A stretch of 64,000 bases of DNA from Aquibium microcysteis (lineage in GTDB: Bacteria; Pseudomonadota; Alphaproteobacteria; Rhizobiales; Rhizobiaceae): the NCBI RefSeq assembly GCF_014495845.1, contig NZ_CP061080.1, forward strand, positions 1,043,001 through 1,107,000. The letters are read 5' to 3'. Below the pieces are notes generated by a model. That model did not search any database. It was given only the letters and a program-made list of their open reading frames with translations, and was not told where the DNA came from. The first letter of the stretch is position 1. Each line of letters starts with the position of its first letter. The position numbers and the translations under genes are program-made. Positions 8,374 through 17,422 of this stretch are shown here, in pieces.

Positions 8374-9263
8374 CGCCCGCAGCCCTCCGCGACCTGATCC
8401 GCGTGCCCGCGCGTCCGCGACATGCCCCGCCGGCGCTGGCGCGCAGCGTCGTCGCCGGCGCGGGCGTGGCCATCGAGACCCTGCGGTTCGACCTCGGCGA
8501 GGGCCGCAGCGCGCGGGCCTTCCTCGCCCGGCCCGAAGCGCCGGCAGGGCGCCTGCCGGCCGTGCTCTACTGCCACGCCCATGGCGCCCGCTACGGCATC
8601 GGCGCGGCCGAGCTGCTCGACGGCCGCCCGAGCCTGCTCTCGCCCTGGGGGCCGCTGCTCGCGCAGCGCGGCTTCGTGACGCTCTGCCTCGACATGCCGA
8701 CCTTCGGCGAGAGCGCGGACGAGCGCGAGGATCCGCTGTCCAAGGCACTCCTGTGGCAGGGCAGGACGCTGATGGGCGAGATGCTGGCCGACCTTCTCGC
8801 CGGCTTCGACCATCTCGCCGCCCGCAGCGACGTCGATCCCGCCCGCATCGCCGCCTTCGGCCTGTCCATGGGCGCCACGCATGCCTATTTCCTCGCCGCC
8901 ATCGAGCCGCGCATCGCCCGCGTCGCGCATCTGTGCTGCTTTGCCGATCTCGCCGGCCTGATCCGCACCGGCGCGCACGACCTGCATGGCCATTACATGA
9001 CGATCCCGGGGCTCCTGGCGCAGACCTCCTTCGGCCGCATCGCCGGCATGGTCGCGCCGCGCCCGCAGCTCGTCTGCACCGGAGACCGCGACCCGCTGAC
9101 TCCGCCTGACGCGGTCGAGACTGCCTTCGCCGAGTGCCGTGAGGCCTATCGTGCCGCGGGTGCGGAGCAAGCGCTGCTCCGGCTCACCGATCCCGACACG
9201 GGCCATGCCGAGACGCCGGCCATGCGCGGGGCGGTGCTCGGTTTCCTCGGCGCCATGCGCTGA
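8370..9263 (+). CDS. Alpha/beta hydrolase, dienelactone-hydrolase-like
   Basis: A cytoplasmic esterase-like enzyme of 297 aa. The catalytic triad is visible: nucleophile Ser in GLSMGA, Asp in CTGDRDP, His in DTGHAE. LYCHAHGARYG probably forms the oxyanion-hole region. The frame is open much further upstream, but the likely start is GTG 8370, with GGGGAGGG just before it and a 4-bp overlap with the thioesterase stop. The coupled pair suggests sequential hydrolysis of a thioester and then an ester or lactone. No signal peptide is seen. Convergent with the next gene, 13 bp apart. Confidence 0.8.
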   Translation: MTPAALRDLIRVPARPRHAPPALARSVVAGAGVAIETLRFDLGEGRSARAFLARPEAPAGRLPAVLYCHAHGARYGIGAAELLDGRPSLLSPWGPLLAQRGFVTLCLDMPTFGESADEREDPLSKALLWQGRTLMGEMLADLLAGFDHLAARSDVDPARIAAFGLSMGATHAYFLAAIEPRIARVAHLCCFADLAGLIRTGAHDLHGHYMTIPGLLAQTSFGRIAGMVAPRPQLVCTGDRDPLTPPDAVETAFAECREAYRAAGAEQALLRLTDPDTGHAETPAMRGAVLGFLGAMR

Positions 9264-9276
9264 ACCGGCATGCGGT

Positions 9277-10395
9277 TCAGCTGATGCCGATGCCGGCGAG
9301 CGCGGCCCGCACCGACTGCGACCGCGCCGCGTCGCCATGGGTCTCGTGCACGAAGCGCCGCCCCTCCGCCGCGAGCCGCCGGCCGAGGTCCCGGTCCTGA
9401 AACAGCTGCGACAGCGCCGACACGAAGTCGCCGGTCGTCTCGGCGCGCAGGAAGTGCCGCCCGTCCTCCAGTGCCAGGCCTTCCACCGCCTTGGCCGTCG
9501 CCACCACCGGACAGCCGACCGCCAGCGCCTCCAGCGCCTTGATCCGCGTGCCGCCGCCCTGGCGCAGCGGCATGACGGCTGCCGCCGCGTCGCGGTAGAG
9601 CGGCGCCATGTCCGGCGGGTCGGCGGTCAGCCGGTGGCCGTGCGCGCCGAGCAGCCGCGCCTGGCGCTCGCGCGGCGCCCGGCCGCCGACATGCAGTTCG
9701 GCATCGGCGAAGTGCTGCCGCAGCGCCGGCATGATCGCGCCGACCAGTTCGTCGACGGCGCGCCGGTTCGGGGCGTAGCCGAGATGGCCGACGAAAAGAA
9801 CCCTGCGTCCTGCGCCGCGTTCCGCCCAGGCTCCGGCGGTCCCGCACCAGGACGGGATGGGATTGGGCACCACAGGCACCGCCCGCGCTTCGCCCATGGC
9901 GCGTACGGCGGCGGCGTCGCGCTCCGAACAGGTCCAGACCGAATCGGCGATCCGCACCGCTTCCCGGTCCGCGGCCGCGGCGGCCCGCAGCCGTCGCAGC
10001 AGCAGCAGCCGGGCGAACGGCCGCACCGGCGCCGCAAGCCGCGCCAGGCGCACGTCCCTGTAGAGCGGCCCTTCGAGGTTGTGGAAATCGACGACGATCT
10101 TCACCTGCGGCAGCGCCCGCCGCACCTCGCGCATCGCATCGAGCAGGGCCACGCCCTCGAACAGGATGAAGTCCGGCCGACCGGCCCGCGCGGCCTCCAC
10201 GAGGCCGGCCACGTCGCCCGGATCAAGGGCGGCCACTGTCGGAGCGGCGCGGCGGGAGGCGTGGAGGTTTTTCCGCAGAAACAGCCGCGCTCCCTGCAGA
10301 CGGCCCGAAAGGACTTGATAATTGGCGTCATTCCGGATTTCTGCGCCGGACACACGGCCGTCCTCCTCAATCAGGTTTGCTTGCAAGAATGGCAC
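9277..10395 (-). CDS. Glycosyltransferase family 4 (GT-B fold)
   Basis: Retaining glycosyltransferase of 372 aa. The N-terminal half begins with GRVSGAEIRN, typical of the GT4 acceptor domain. The C-terminal half carries the nucleotide-sugar site: VLFVGHLGYAPNRRAV and PLRQGGGTRIKALEALA, with the family glutamates. The only start giving a full fold is GTG 10395. This overlaps the 5' end of the divergent gene at 10389 by 7 bp, so each promoter must lie inside the other coding sequence. Together with the two genes to the right it forms a glycan (surface polysaccharide or glycolipid) assembly group. Confidence 0.85.
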   Translation of the reverse strand: MPFLQANLIEEDGRVSGAEIRNDANYQVLSGRLQGARLFLRKNLHASRRAAPTVAALDPGDVAGLVEAARAGRPDFILFEGVALLDAMREVRRALPQVKIVVDFHNLEGPLYRDVRLARLAAPVRPFARLLLLRRLRAAAAADREAVRIADSVWTCSERDAAAVRAMGEARAVPVVPNPIPSWCGTAGAWAERGAGRRVLFVGHLGYAPNRRAVDELVGAIMPALRQHFADAELHVGGRAPRERQARLLGAHGHRLTADPPDMAPLYRDAAAAVMPLRQGGGTRIKALEALAVGCPVVATAKAVEGLALEDGRHFLRAETTGDFVSALSQLFQDRDLGRRLAAEGRRFVHETHGDAARSQSVRAALAGIGIS

Positions 10396-12005
10396 ATTCC
10401 GTCTCCGCCGGCATTCCGCGCATCATACACCAGACCTGGCGCAGCAGGGACCATCCCATCAAGGCGGGCGACCCGAAAAGCTGGGAGACCCTCAACCCCG
10501 GCTGGCGCTACATGTTCTGGTCCGACGAGGATCTGCATGCCTTCATGGCCGCAGAGTTCCCGCATCTGCTGCCCATGTTCGACGGCTATTCCCGCCCCGT
10601 GCAGCGGGCGGATCTGGCGCGCTACTGTCTGCTGAAGCACTTCGGCGGCATCTATGCCGACATCGACACCATCTGCACGGCCTCCCTCGAGCCGCTCGCG
10701 GGCGATCCGCGCGTGGTGCTGTGCGAGGAGCCGCGCCTGCAGCACCATCCCGCGCGCTTCCGCGGCATGCACGCGCTGTGGTTCAACGGCACCATGGCGA
10801 GCCCCGCCGGCCATCCCTTCTGGGACCGCGTCATCGACCTGTGCACCCTGATGTACCCGCGCCGCGACTTCGACGTCCTTGAGACGACGGGTCCGCTGAT
10901 TCTCTCGGCCGCCGTCGAGCAATGGCCGCAACCGGCTTCCCTGTCGCTCAACTCCTCGCATCTCTTCGCCGGCATCACCGTCCACGGCGACGACGCCGCC
11001 GATCCGCGCTGGGGCGATTTTGCCGGCGGCGTCCTGTCGGTGCATTGCTGGCAGGGGAGCTACTTCGACAATCGCCCGCATTCGCTCTACCACCGCAAGC
11101 TCGCGCAGCTGCGCGAGCTGCGAAGCCGGCTGCGGTGGGACGAGCGCCTCACGTTCAAGGCTGCGCGGCGGCAGGTCGACCAGGCGATTCTGACGCTGCC
11201 GCTCCGGCGCCCGGCCGAACCGCCTTTCGTCAAGGTGCTCATCCCCGTCCGCAATGCCGAGGCTTTCCTGGAGGAGAACCTGCGGCAGCTGCTCGGGCTC
11301 GATCATCCGCGCGACCGCATCCACGTGCTCTACGGCGAGAGCGGCAGCAGCGACCGGACGGCGGACGTCATCGCCGATCTGATCGCGCGCCATGGCCGCG
11401 ACTTCGCCTCCATGACGAGCGTCCGTCTGCAGCGCGGTGCGCCCGACGTTCCGCGCGACCGCCGCTGGCATCCGAAATACCAGCGCGCGCGCCGTGCCGG
11501 CATCGCCAGGGCGCGCAACGACCTGATCGACCACGCGCTGCGCAGCCGCTTCGATGGCTGGTATCTCTGGCTCGATGCCGACATCGTCGGCCTGCCGCGC
11601 GATCTGATCGGTTCGCTGCTTTCCGCCGAGGCCAAGATCGTCGTGCCCGACTGCGTCATCGTTCCCGACGGTCCGAGCTTCGACCTCAACACCTGGCTCG
11701 CCGTCGGCAAGCCGCACCGCGTCGAGCACTACCGCTACCTCAAGCACGGACTGACCCAGCCGCCGATCGACGCCTGGTGGCGGCGGCACCTCCATGACCT
11801 GCGCTATCTCGATCGCGTTCCCCTGAACGGCGTCGGCGGGACCACCCTCTTCGTCCATTCCGACGTGCACCTCGCGGGTCTGAAATTTCCCGAGATCCCC
11901 TATGAATGTCTGATCGAGACCGAGGCCTTCGGCCAGCTGGCGCGCGATCTCGGCGTCACGCCGATCGGCCTGCCCAGGGTTCAGGTCCGGCATCATGCCA
12001 GCTGA
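10389..12005 (+). CDS. Two-domain glycosyltransferase: OCH1-like (GT32) fused to Anp1-like domain
   Basis: A 538-aa protein. Residues 1-270 look like a GT32/DXD sugar-binding transferase (IPRIIHQTWRS, then the DXD in GGIYADIDT near residue 90). From about residue 278 a second GT-A domain begins (FVKVLIPVRNAEAFLEENL). It has the Anp1/mannan polymerase hallmarks: ESGSSDRT, ARARNDLID, the DXD in WLWLDADIV-like YLWLDADIV near residue 395, LNGVGGTTLFVH, and ETEAFGQLA. Both families are best known from yeast Golgi mannan synthesis. TTG 10377 is an alternative start. It overlaps the GT25 gene by 11 bp, so the two are one operon. Confidence 0.8.
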   Translation: MAHSVSAGIPRIIHQTWRSRDHPIKAGDPKSWETLNPGWRYMFWSDEDLHAFMAAEFPHLLPMFDGYSRPVQRADLARYCLLKHFGGIYADIDTICTASLEPLAGDPRVVLCEEPRLQHHPARFRGMHALWFNGTMASPAGHPFWDRVIDLCTLMYPRRDFDVLETTGPLILSAAVEQWPQPASLSLNSSHLFAGITVHGDDAADPRWGDFAGGVLSVHCWQGSYFDNRPHSLYHRKLAQLRELRSRLRWDERLTFKAARRQVDQAILTLPLRRPAEPPFVKVLIPVRNAEAFLEENLRQLLGLDHPRDRIHVLYGESGSSDRTADVIADLIARHGRDFASMTSVRLQRGAPDVPRDRRWHPKYQRARRAGIARARNDLIDHALRSRFDGWYLWLDADIVGLPRDLIGSLLSAEAKIVVPDCVIVPDGPSFDLNTWLAVGKPHRVEHYRYLKHGLTQPPIDAWWRRHLHDLRYLDRVPLNGVGGTTLFVHSDVHLAGLKFPEIPYECLIETEAFGQLARDLGVTPIGLPRVQVRHHAS

Positions 12006-12783
12006 GCGGCCCGATATCTTCATTCTGACGTCGGGGGCTTCGCCGGCCGCCCGGCTGCGCTCGGCGCTCGACCAGGCGGCGCTCGTCGCCGAGGCGGGCC
12101 GGATCGGCGTGATCCACGGCGCGACGCCTTCCGATCCCCTGGTGTCGGCACTGCATGATCCGAAGGCGGCGGCGCGCTGGAGCAAGCGCCCGCCGATCCC
12201 CGCCGAAATCGCGGCCTACGCCACCCACCGCATGGCCTGGCGGGCCCTGCTCGACGGCGGCCGGCCCTTCGCGCTGGTGCTGGAGGACGACGTCGTCGTC
12301 CCGGACCCGGACCGCCTCCGCGTCGTCCTCGCCGCCGCCGACGACCTGCTGGCGGACGGCCGTCACCTCGTCAAGCTGTTCGACTTTCCCGGCGAGCGGG
12401 CGAGGGGGCGCACCGTCGAGCGCAGCGTCGCCGGCATCCGCCTCCTCAAGCGCGAGCACGTGCGCGCCGGGCTGGTCGGCTACCTGATCTCGCGCGAGGG
12501 TGCCGCCCGCTTCCTGTCGCGCGCCCGGGTCTTCCGGGTTGTCGACGAGGACATCAAGTACCACTGGGAGCTCGGCCTCGACGTCTGGTCGGTCGCCGAG
12601 AACCTCGTCGCCGACGGCAGCGCCGCCCTGGGCGGCAGTCTCATCGAGAGCGCCCGCAAGGCCTCACGCCGCCGCTCGCCCTGGCGCTCGCTCAAGGGAA
12701 ACCTGCTCGCCTTCCACCGCGACTGGCGCACGCGCCGCGCATTCGACGTCTGGCTGGCGCGGGAAGGGCAGGGCGGTCGGTAG
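11995..12783 (+). CDS. Glycosyltransferase family 25 (LPS glycosyltransferase type)
   Basis: A 262-aa GT25-like enzyme of the LgtB/LpsA type. Signs are RMAWRALLDGGRPFALVLEDDVVV with the EDD metal/nucleotide-sugar motif, and GLVGYLISREGAARFL. Members transfer galactose or glucose to lipooligosaccharide cores. It overlaps the preceding transferase by 11 bp and is surely cotranscribed. The C terminus is short and basic, possibly for membrane association. The following 250 bp (12784-13033) holds no recognisable feature. Confidence 0.8.
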   Translation: MPAERPDIFILTSGASPAARLRSALDQAALVAEAGRIGVIHGATPSDPLVSALHDPKAAARWSKRPPIPAEIAAYATHRMAWRALLDGGRPFALVLEDDVVVPDPDRLRVVLAAADDLLADGRHLVKLFDFPGERARGRTVERSVAGIRLLKREHVRAGLVGYLISREGAARFLSRARVFRVVDEDIKYHWELGLDVWSVAENLVADGSAALGGSLIESARKASRRRSPWRSLKGNLLAFHRDWRTRRAFDVWLAREGQGGR

Positions 12784-13033
12784 GGCGCCCGGCCGGTTTC
12801 TCGGGCGGATCCCGATGGCGGGCTCAGACCGCGGTTCGCGGGCGGGCGGAACGTTCCCGCACGCCGATGGCTCGAAGAGGCCCACGCCCCGGACGGGACG
12901 GTTGCACCGGACGAGAACCGAGGATGACGGTCCGTCGAGCATGCGCCGAGAAGGAAAGGTTCGACCTGCCAGGCCGGGGGACGCTGGCACGACGCCCGAA
13001 ACCGCCGCCATCCCCCCGCCTGCGCGCGCGCCC

Positions 13034-14218
13034 TCACAGCCTCGTCCACGCCGCGTCGTTCCTGGACGATGCCACGCAGGCCTCCACGAAGGCGACGCCC
13101 TCGACGCCGTCGGCGACGGTGGGATAGGTCACGTCCGGATCGGGGGCCGCACCCGAGCGGGCGGCGCGGATGGCGCGGGCCGCTTCGGCGTAGATCGTGG
13201 CGAAGCCTTCGAGATAGCCTTCGGGATGGCCCGACGGCACGCGGCTGACGCGGGCGGCCGCCGGTCCGGCGCCGGCGCCGGACCGTGTCACCAGCCGCTT
13301 CGGTTCGCCGAACGGCGTGAACCAGAGGTGGTTCGGCTGTTCCTGCTCCCATGCGAGCCCGCCCTTGGTGCCGTAGACGCGGAGCTTCAGCGCGTTCTCG
13401 TTGCCGGGCGCCACCTGGCTCGCCCACAGCATGCCCTTCGCCGCCGGGGCATCGCCCTTCGCCTTGAAGCGCAGCATCACATGGGCGTTGTCGTCGAGCG
13501 GCCGGCCCTCGACGAAGGCCGTGAGATCGGCCGACAGCGCGTCGAGTTCCAGCCCGGTGACGAAGCGGGCGAGGTTGTAGGCGTGCGTCCCGATGTCGCC
13601 CGTCGCGCCGCCGGCCCCGGACTTCGCCGGATCGGTGCGCCAGGCCGCCTGCTTCTGCCCGCTCGCCTCCAGCCGCGTCGTCAGCCAGTCCTGCGGATAT
13701 TCGGCCTGCACCACGCGGATGTCGCCGAGTTCGCCCGCCGCCACCATCGCGCGGGCCTGCCGCACCATCGGATAGCCGGTGTAGTTGTGGGTGAGCACGA
13801 ACAGCTTGCCGCTCTTCTCCACCGCCGCGGCGAGCGCCCGCGCGTCGGCGAGGGTGGAGGTCAGCGGCTTGTCGCAGATGACGTGGATGCCCGCCTCGAG
13901 GAAGGCCTTCGCCGCCGGGAAGTGCATGTGGTTGGGCGTCACGATCGCCACCGCCTCGATGCCGTCGGCGCGGCCGGCCTCCGCCGCCGCCATCTCGGCA
14001 AAGGAGCCATAGCTGCGCTCGGGATCGAGCCCCAGTTCCGCCGCCGACGCCTTCGCGCGCTCCGCATCCGACGACAGCGCGCCGGCCACCAGCACGAACT
14101 CCCCGTCGAGCCGCGCCGCGATCCGGTGCACCCCCCCGATGAACGCCCCCTGGCCGCCGCCGACCATGCCGAGGCGGATGGGGCCGGACTGGGTGGAGAG
14201 GTTCGATGCGCTGACCAT
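13034..14218 (-). CDS. Gfo/Idh/MocA-family oxidoreductase
   Basis: NAD(P)-dependent sugar or polyol dehydrogenase of 394 aa. The N-terminal Rossmann fold has [15 protein letters not shown], and ICDKPLT holds the conserved Lys of the EKP-type motif. The C-terminal substrate domain includes [16 protein letters not shown] 14218 follows GGAG at good spacing; the frame stays open upstream through the 7-bp repeats, which are not coding. It lies downstream of the isomerase (14468-15529) on the same strand. The two resemble inositol or keto-sugar catabolic pairs. It is too long for LigC of the 4,5-protocatechuate pathway. Confidence 0.85.
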   Translation of the reverse strand: MVSASNLSTQSGPIRLGMVGGGQGAFIGGVHRIAARLDGEFVLVAGALSSDAERAKASAAELGLDPERSYGSFAEMAAAEAGRADGIEAVAIVTPNHMHFPAAKAFLEAGIHVICDKPLTSTLADARALAAAVEKSGKLFVLTHNYTGYPMVRQARAMVAAGELGDIRVVQAEYPQDWLTTRLEASGQKQAAWRTDPAKSGAGGATGDIGTHAYNLARFVTGLELDALSADLTAFVEGRPLDDNAHVMLRFKAKGDAPAAKGMLWASQVAPGNENALKLRVYGTKGGLAWEQEQPNHLWFTPFGEPKRLVTRSGAGAGPAAARVSRVPSGHPEGYLEGFATIYAEAARAIRAARSGAAPDPDVTYPTVADGVEGVAFVEACVASSRNDAAWTRL

Positions 14219-14233
14219 GGGGGGCTCCGGGGG

Positions 14234-14282
14234 TTGGAAGTTGGAAGTTGGAAGTCGGCAGTCGGCAGTCGGCAGTCGGAAG
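14234..14282 (-). repeat. Array of seven 7-bp units (TTGGAAG/TCGGCAG)
   Basis: Three TTGGAAG, three TCGGCAG and one TCGGAAG in tandem. The TCGGCAG unit is the reverse complement of a rotation of the CCGACTG unit repeated at 14376-14466. The two arrays therefore face each other across 93 bp and could pair in RNA. Confidence 0.9.
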
Positions 14283-14375
14283 GAAGATGGAGAGACGTGG
14301 CGCGGAAGGCGCAGGACAACGGGATCACCCGGACGAAAACGCTTGTATCGGGACCCGGTCCCGGTCACCTTTTTT

Positions 14376-14466
14376 CCGACTGCCGACTGCCGACTGCCGA
14401 CTGCCGACTGCCGACTGCCGACTGCCGACTGCCGACTGCCGACTGCCGACTGCCGACTGCCGACTG
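14376..14466 (+). repeat. Thirteen perfect tandem copies of CCGACTG
   Basis: Exactly 91 bp made of 13 identical 7-bp units. It starts one base after the stop codon of the isomerase gene (minus strand). All reading frames through it are open, which creates false ORFs. Copy number is expected to vary by slippage. Confidence 0.97.
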
Positions 14467-14467
14467 C

Positions 14468-15529
14468 CTACTCCCCAATCCCCATCATCCTCCGCAACGC
14501 CGCCCGATCCGTCGACCCGCCCGCAAAATCGTCGAAGGCCTTTTCCGTCACGTCGATCAGATGGCTCTTGATGAAGGGCGCGCCTTCGGCGGCCCCCTGT
14601 TCGGGGTGCTTCAGGCAGCATTCCCATTCCAGCACCGCCCAGCTGTCGTAGCCATATTGCGTCAGCTTCGAGAAGATGCCGGAGAAGTCGACCTGCCCGT
14701 CGCCCAGCGAGCGGAAGCGGCCGGCGCGGTTGGTCCAGCCCGCATAGCCCGAATAGACGCCCTGCCGGCCGGTCGGGTTGAACTCGGCATCCTTGACGTG
14801 GAAGGCCGAGATGCGCTCGTGATAGATGTCGATGAAGGCGAGATAGTCGAGCTGCTGCAGCAGGAAGTGCGAGGGATCGTAGTTGATCGTGCAGCGCCGG
14901 TGCCCGCCCACCGCGTCGAGGAACATCTCGAAGGTGGTGCCGTCGAACACGTCCTCGCCGGGATGGATCTCGTAGCCGATCGAACAGCCCGCATCCTCGT
15001 AGGCGTCGAGGATGGGCCGCCAGCGCCGGCCGAGCTCGGCGAAGGCCTCCTCGATCAGCCCTGCCGGCCGCTGCGGCCAGGGGTAGAGATAGGGGAAGGC
15101 GAGCGCGCCGGTGAACGACACCGAGACGTCGAGCCCGAGATTCTTCGAGGCCCTGGCCGCGAGCAGCATCTGCTCCACGGCCCAGGCCTGCCGCGCCTTC
15201 GGATTGCCGTGCACGGATGCCGGCGCGAAGCCGTCGAACTGCGCGTCATAGGCCGGATGCACCGCCACCAGCTGGCCCTGCAGATGCGTCGACAGTTCGG
15301 TGATGGCCACGCCCGCATCGGCGCAGATGCCCTTCATCTCGTCGCAATAGGCCTGCGACCCGGCTGCCGTCTTCAGGTCGAACAGCCGCCCGTCCCAGGT
15401 CGGGATCTGCACCCCCTCGTAGCCCAGCCCCGCCGCCCACCGGGCGATCGAGGGCAGCGAATCGAACGGCGCCGCATCGCCCGCAAACTGCGCCAGAAAG
15501 ATCGCAGGCCCCTTGATCCGCGCCGCCAT
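14468..15529 (-). CDS. Sugar phosphate isomerase/epimerase (xylose isomerase-like TIM barrel)
   Basis: A 353-aa TIM-barrel enzyme of the AP-endonuclease-2/xylose-isomerase superfamily. Likely metal ligands are the glutamate in GYEIHPGED, the aspartate and histidine in NYDPSHF, the histidine in FHVKDAEF, and the glutamate in VLEWECC. ATG 15529 has GGGAGGAG five bases upstream; an in-frame extension to 15685 has no good signal. It is the first gene of a unit with the Gfo/Idh/MocA dehydrogenase, and the pair probably catabolises a sugar, inositol or a keto derivative. The 240 bp to the divergent TetR gene (15530-15769) should hold both promoters. Confidence 0.85.
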   Translation of the reverse strand: MAARIKGPAIFLAQFAGDAAPFDSLPSIARWAAGLGYEGVQIPTWDGRLFDLKTAAGSQAYCDEMKGICADAGVAITELSTHLQGQLVAVHPAYDAQFDGFAPASVHGNPKARQAWAVEQMLLAARASKNLGLDVSVSFTGALAFPYLYPWPQRPAGLIEEAFAELGRRWRPILDAYEDAGCSIGYEIHPGEDVFDGTTFEMFLDAVGGHRRCTINYDPSHFLLQQLDYLAFIDIYHERISAFHVKDAEFNPTGRQGVYSGYAGWTNRAGRFRSLGDGQVDFSGIFSKLTQYGYDSWAVLEWECCLKHPEQGAAEGAPFIKSHLIDVTEKAFDDFAGGSTDRAALRRMMGIGE

Positions 15530-15769
15530 GGTGCTCCTCCCGTTGGTTTTCACCGAGAATATCCGGACTGAAACGTTGCAGTCCAGTCGTCGGGCGCGCT
15601 TGTCCACGCGTTCTGCGGCTGCCGCTCCGCCGGCGCACCGGTCGTCGGCGGCGCGCCGACCGGCGGTCCTTGGACGCATCGACATGGCTGTTGAACGACT
15701 GTCGAAAACCTATGGACACCCGGACATGCTGCCGCTAGAACCGCCCGGACGGGAAGGAGGCGGCAGGAC

Positions 15770-16456
15770 ATGGCCAGGGCAGGGAAGGAGACCGATTCCA
15801 GGACCGCGATTCTCGACGCGGCCGAGGAGCTGTTCTCGCGCCATGGCTACGGCGCGGTGGCGCTGCGCGAGATCGCGCGCGCCGCGGACCTCAATGTCGG
15901 CAGCCTGACCTACCATTTCGGCGACAAGGCCGGCATCCTCTCGGCCATCTACGAGCGCCACACCCGGCCGATGAACGCGCGCCGCCTCGAACTCATCCGC
16001 GAGGCGACCCGCATCGAGGAGCGCAGCGCCCGGCTCACCGCCATCCTGCGCGCCTATGTCGTGCCGGCCTTCCGCTCCTCCGACGATCTCGTCGGCGGCG
16101 GCGCCCGCTTCACCCGGCTGCGCGCCATGCTGTCGGCCGAGGGCAGCGAGCAGGCGCGGCTGATCATCGCCGATGCCTTCGACACCACCACGCGCGCCTT
16201 CATCGACGCCATCGCCGATTGCGTGCCGGGCTCGCTCCGCGAGGACATCGTCTGGCGCAGCCAGTTCCTGCTCGGCTCGCTCTACTACACGCTCATCAAT
16301 CCCGAGCGTATCTCGCGTCTCTCGGACGGCCGGGCGGACGGCTTCGACCACGACGAGGCGATCCGCCAGATCGTCGAAGCCAGCCACGCCAGCCTCTGGG
16401 CGCTCGCCCGTCCCGCGGCGGCGGAAAGAACCGCCGCGACGGCTCGTTCAACCTGA
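15770..16456 (+). CDS. TetR-family transcriptional regulator
   Basis: A 228-aa repressor-like protein. The N-terminal helix-turn-helix is ILDAAEELFSRHGYGAVALREIARAADL followed by VGSLTYHFGDKAGIL (about residues 14-60), then a helical ligand domain. It lies 23 bp upstream of the TRAP substrate-binding gene in the same direction. It is therefore the probable local regulator of the TRAP/pyrone-dicarboxylate operon and could also act on the divergent isomerase promoter. Its ligand is unknown; a pathway intermediate would be expected. Confidence 0.88.
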   Translation: MARAGKETDSRTAILDAAEELFSRHGYGAVALREIARAADLNVGSLTYHFGDKAGILSAIYERHTRPMNARRLELIREATRIEERSARLTAILRAYVVPAFRSSDDLVGGGARFTRLRAMLSAEGSEQARLIIADAFDTTTRAFIDAIADCVPGSLREDIVWRSQFLLGSLYYTLINPERISRLSDGRADGFDHDEAIRQIVEASHASLWALARPAAAERTAATARST

Positions 16457-16479
16457 TCCATCCATAGGGAGGAAAGACC

Positions 16480-17409
16480 ATGAAGCATCTCGCAATGAAG
16501 GCGGCGCTCGCCGCGTTCGCGCTGGCGGCGACGCCGGCCATCGCGCAGGAGCGCATCTCCATCGGCACCGGCGGCACCGGCGGCCTGTTCTACGTCATCG
16601 GCGCCGGCATGGCCGACGTGCTCAACAAGCACATGGAAAACACCACCGCGCGGGCCGAGGTGACGGGCGCCTCGGTGGAGAACATCCGCCGCGTCGCCGC
16701 CAACCAGATGACCTTCGGCTTCTCGTCCTCCTCCACGCTCTACGAGGCCAAGAACGGCATGGGCCCGTTCGACGGCGATGCGCAGAAGGTGGCGGCGATG
16801 GCCTATCTCTATCCCGCCGTGCTGCAGGTGGCGACCACCGCCGACACCGGCATCGCCTCCTTCGGCGACCTCGCCGGCAAGCGCGTGAACCTCGGACCTC
16901 CCGGATCGAACGCCGCCGTGCTCGCGCAGCGCCTGCTCGAGGCCTATGGCGTGTTCGACGCCGGCAATGCGCAGTTCCTGTCCTACACCGAAGGCACCAA
17001 CGCGCTGATGAACGGCACGGTCGACGCGACCGTGGTGCTCGCTGGCGCGCCGACCGCAGCCCTCATCGATCTCGACGCGCAGCGCGACATGGTGCTGCTG
17101 CCGATCGAAGAGGACAAGGTCGCGGCGCTGTTCGAAAAATACCCCTTCTACCAGCCCTACGAGATCAAGGCCGGCACCTATCCGGACCAGACCGCGCCGG
17201 TGATGGTCATCAACGACCCCGCGACGATCTTCACCGCCGAGGGCGCCGACGAGACGCTGATCAACGGCATCACGAAGACGATCTTCGAGCACCTGCCGGA
17301 ACTCGGCGAGGTGCACCCGCAGGCGAAGGCCATCGCGCTCGACACGGCGACGCAGACGCCGATCGACCTGCATCCGGGCGCCAAGGCGTTCTTCGACCAG
17401 GCCAAGTGA
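16480..17409 (+). CDS. TAXI-family TRAP transporter substrate-binding protein
   Basis: Periplasmic solute receptor of 309 aa with a cleavable signal peptide (MKHLAMKAALAAFALAATPAIAQ). The TAXI fold is shown by ISIGTGGTGGLFYVIGAGMA at the mature N terminus and by GKRVNLGPPGSNAAV. A strong ribosome-binding site (AGGGAGGA) precedes ATG 16480. The fused TRAP permease follows after 13 bp. TAXI-type TRAP systems carry carboxylates. Because LigI, GalB, LigK and GalD genes follow, the substrate is probably a dicarboxylate or aromatic acid of that pathway (inference). Confidence 0.92.
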   Translation: MKHLAMKAALAAFALAATPAIAQERISIGTGGTGGLFYVIGAGMADVLNKHMENTTARAEVTGASVENIRRVAANQMTFGFSSSSTLYEAKNGMGPFDGDAQKVAAMAYLYPAVLQVATTADTGIASFGDLAGKRVNLGPPGSNAAVLAQRLLEAYGVFDAGNAQFLSYTEGTNALMNGTVDATVVLAGAPTAALIDLDAQRDMVLLPIEEDKVAALFEKYPFYQPYEIKAGTYPDQTAPVMVINDPATIFTAEGADETLINGITKTIFEHLPELGEVHPQAKAIALDTATQTPIDLHPGAKAFFDQAK

Positions 17410-17422
17410 GCAGGCGACGCGC

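Noticed and set aside
13034..14218. The Gfo/Idh/MocA gene as LigC of the protocatechuate 4,5-cleavage pathway.
   Set aside because: It is about 80 residues longer than LigC, lies in a separate minus-strand unit, and pairs with a sugar isomerase-like gene.
14219..14368. N-terminal extension of the dehydrogenase frame to 14368 through the 7-bp repeats.
   Set aside because: The extension is repeat-derived sequence; ATG 14218 has its own ribosome-binding site and begins the Rossmann fold at the normal distance.
14376..14466. The CCGACTG array as a possible CRISPR.
   Set aside because: Units are 7 bp with no spacers, and no cas genes are near. It is a simple tandem repeat.
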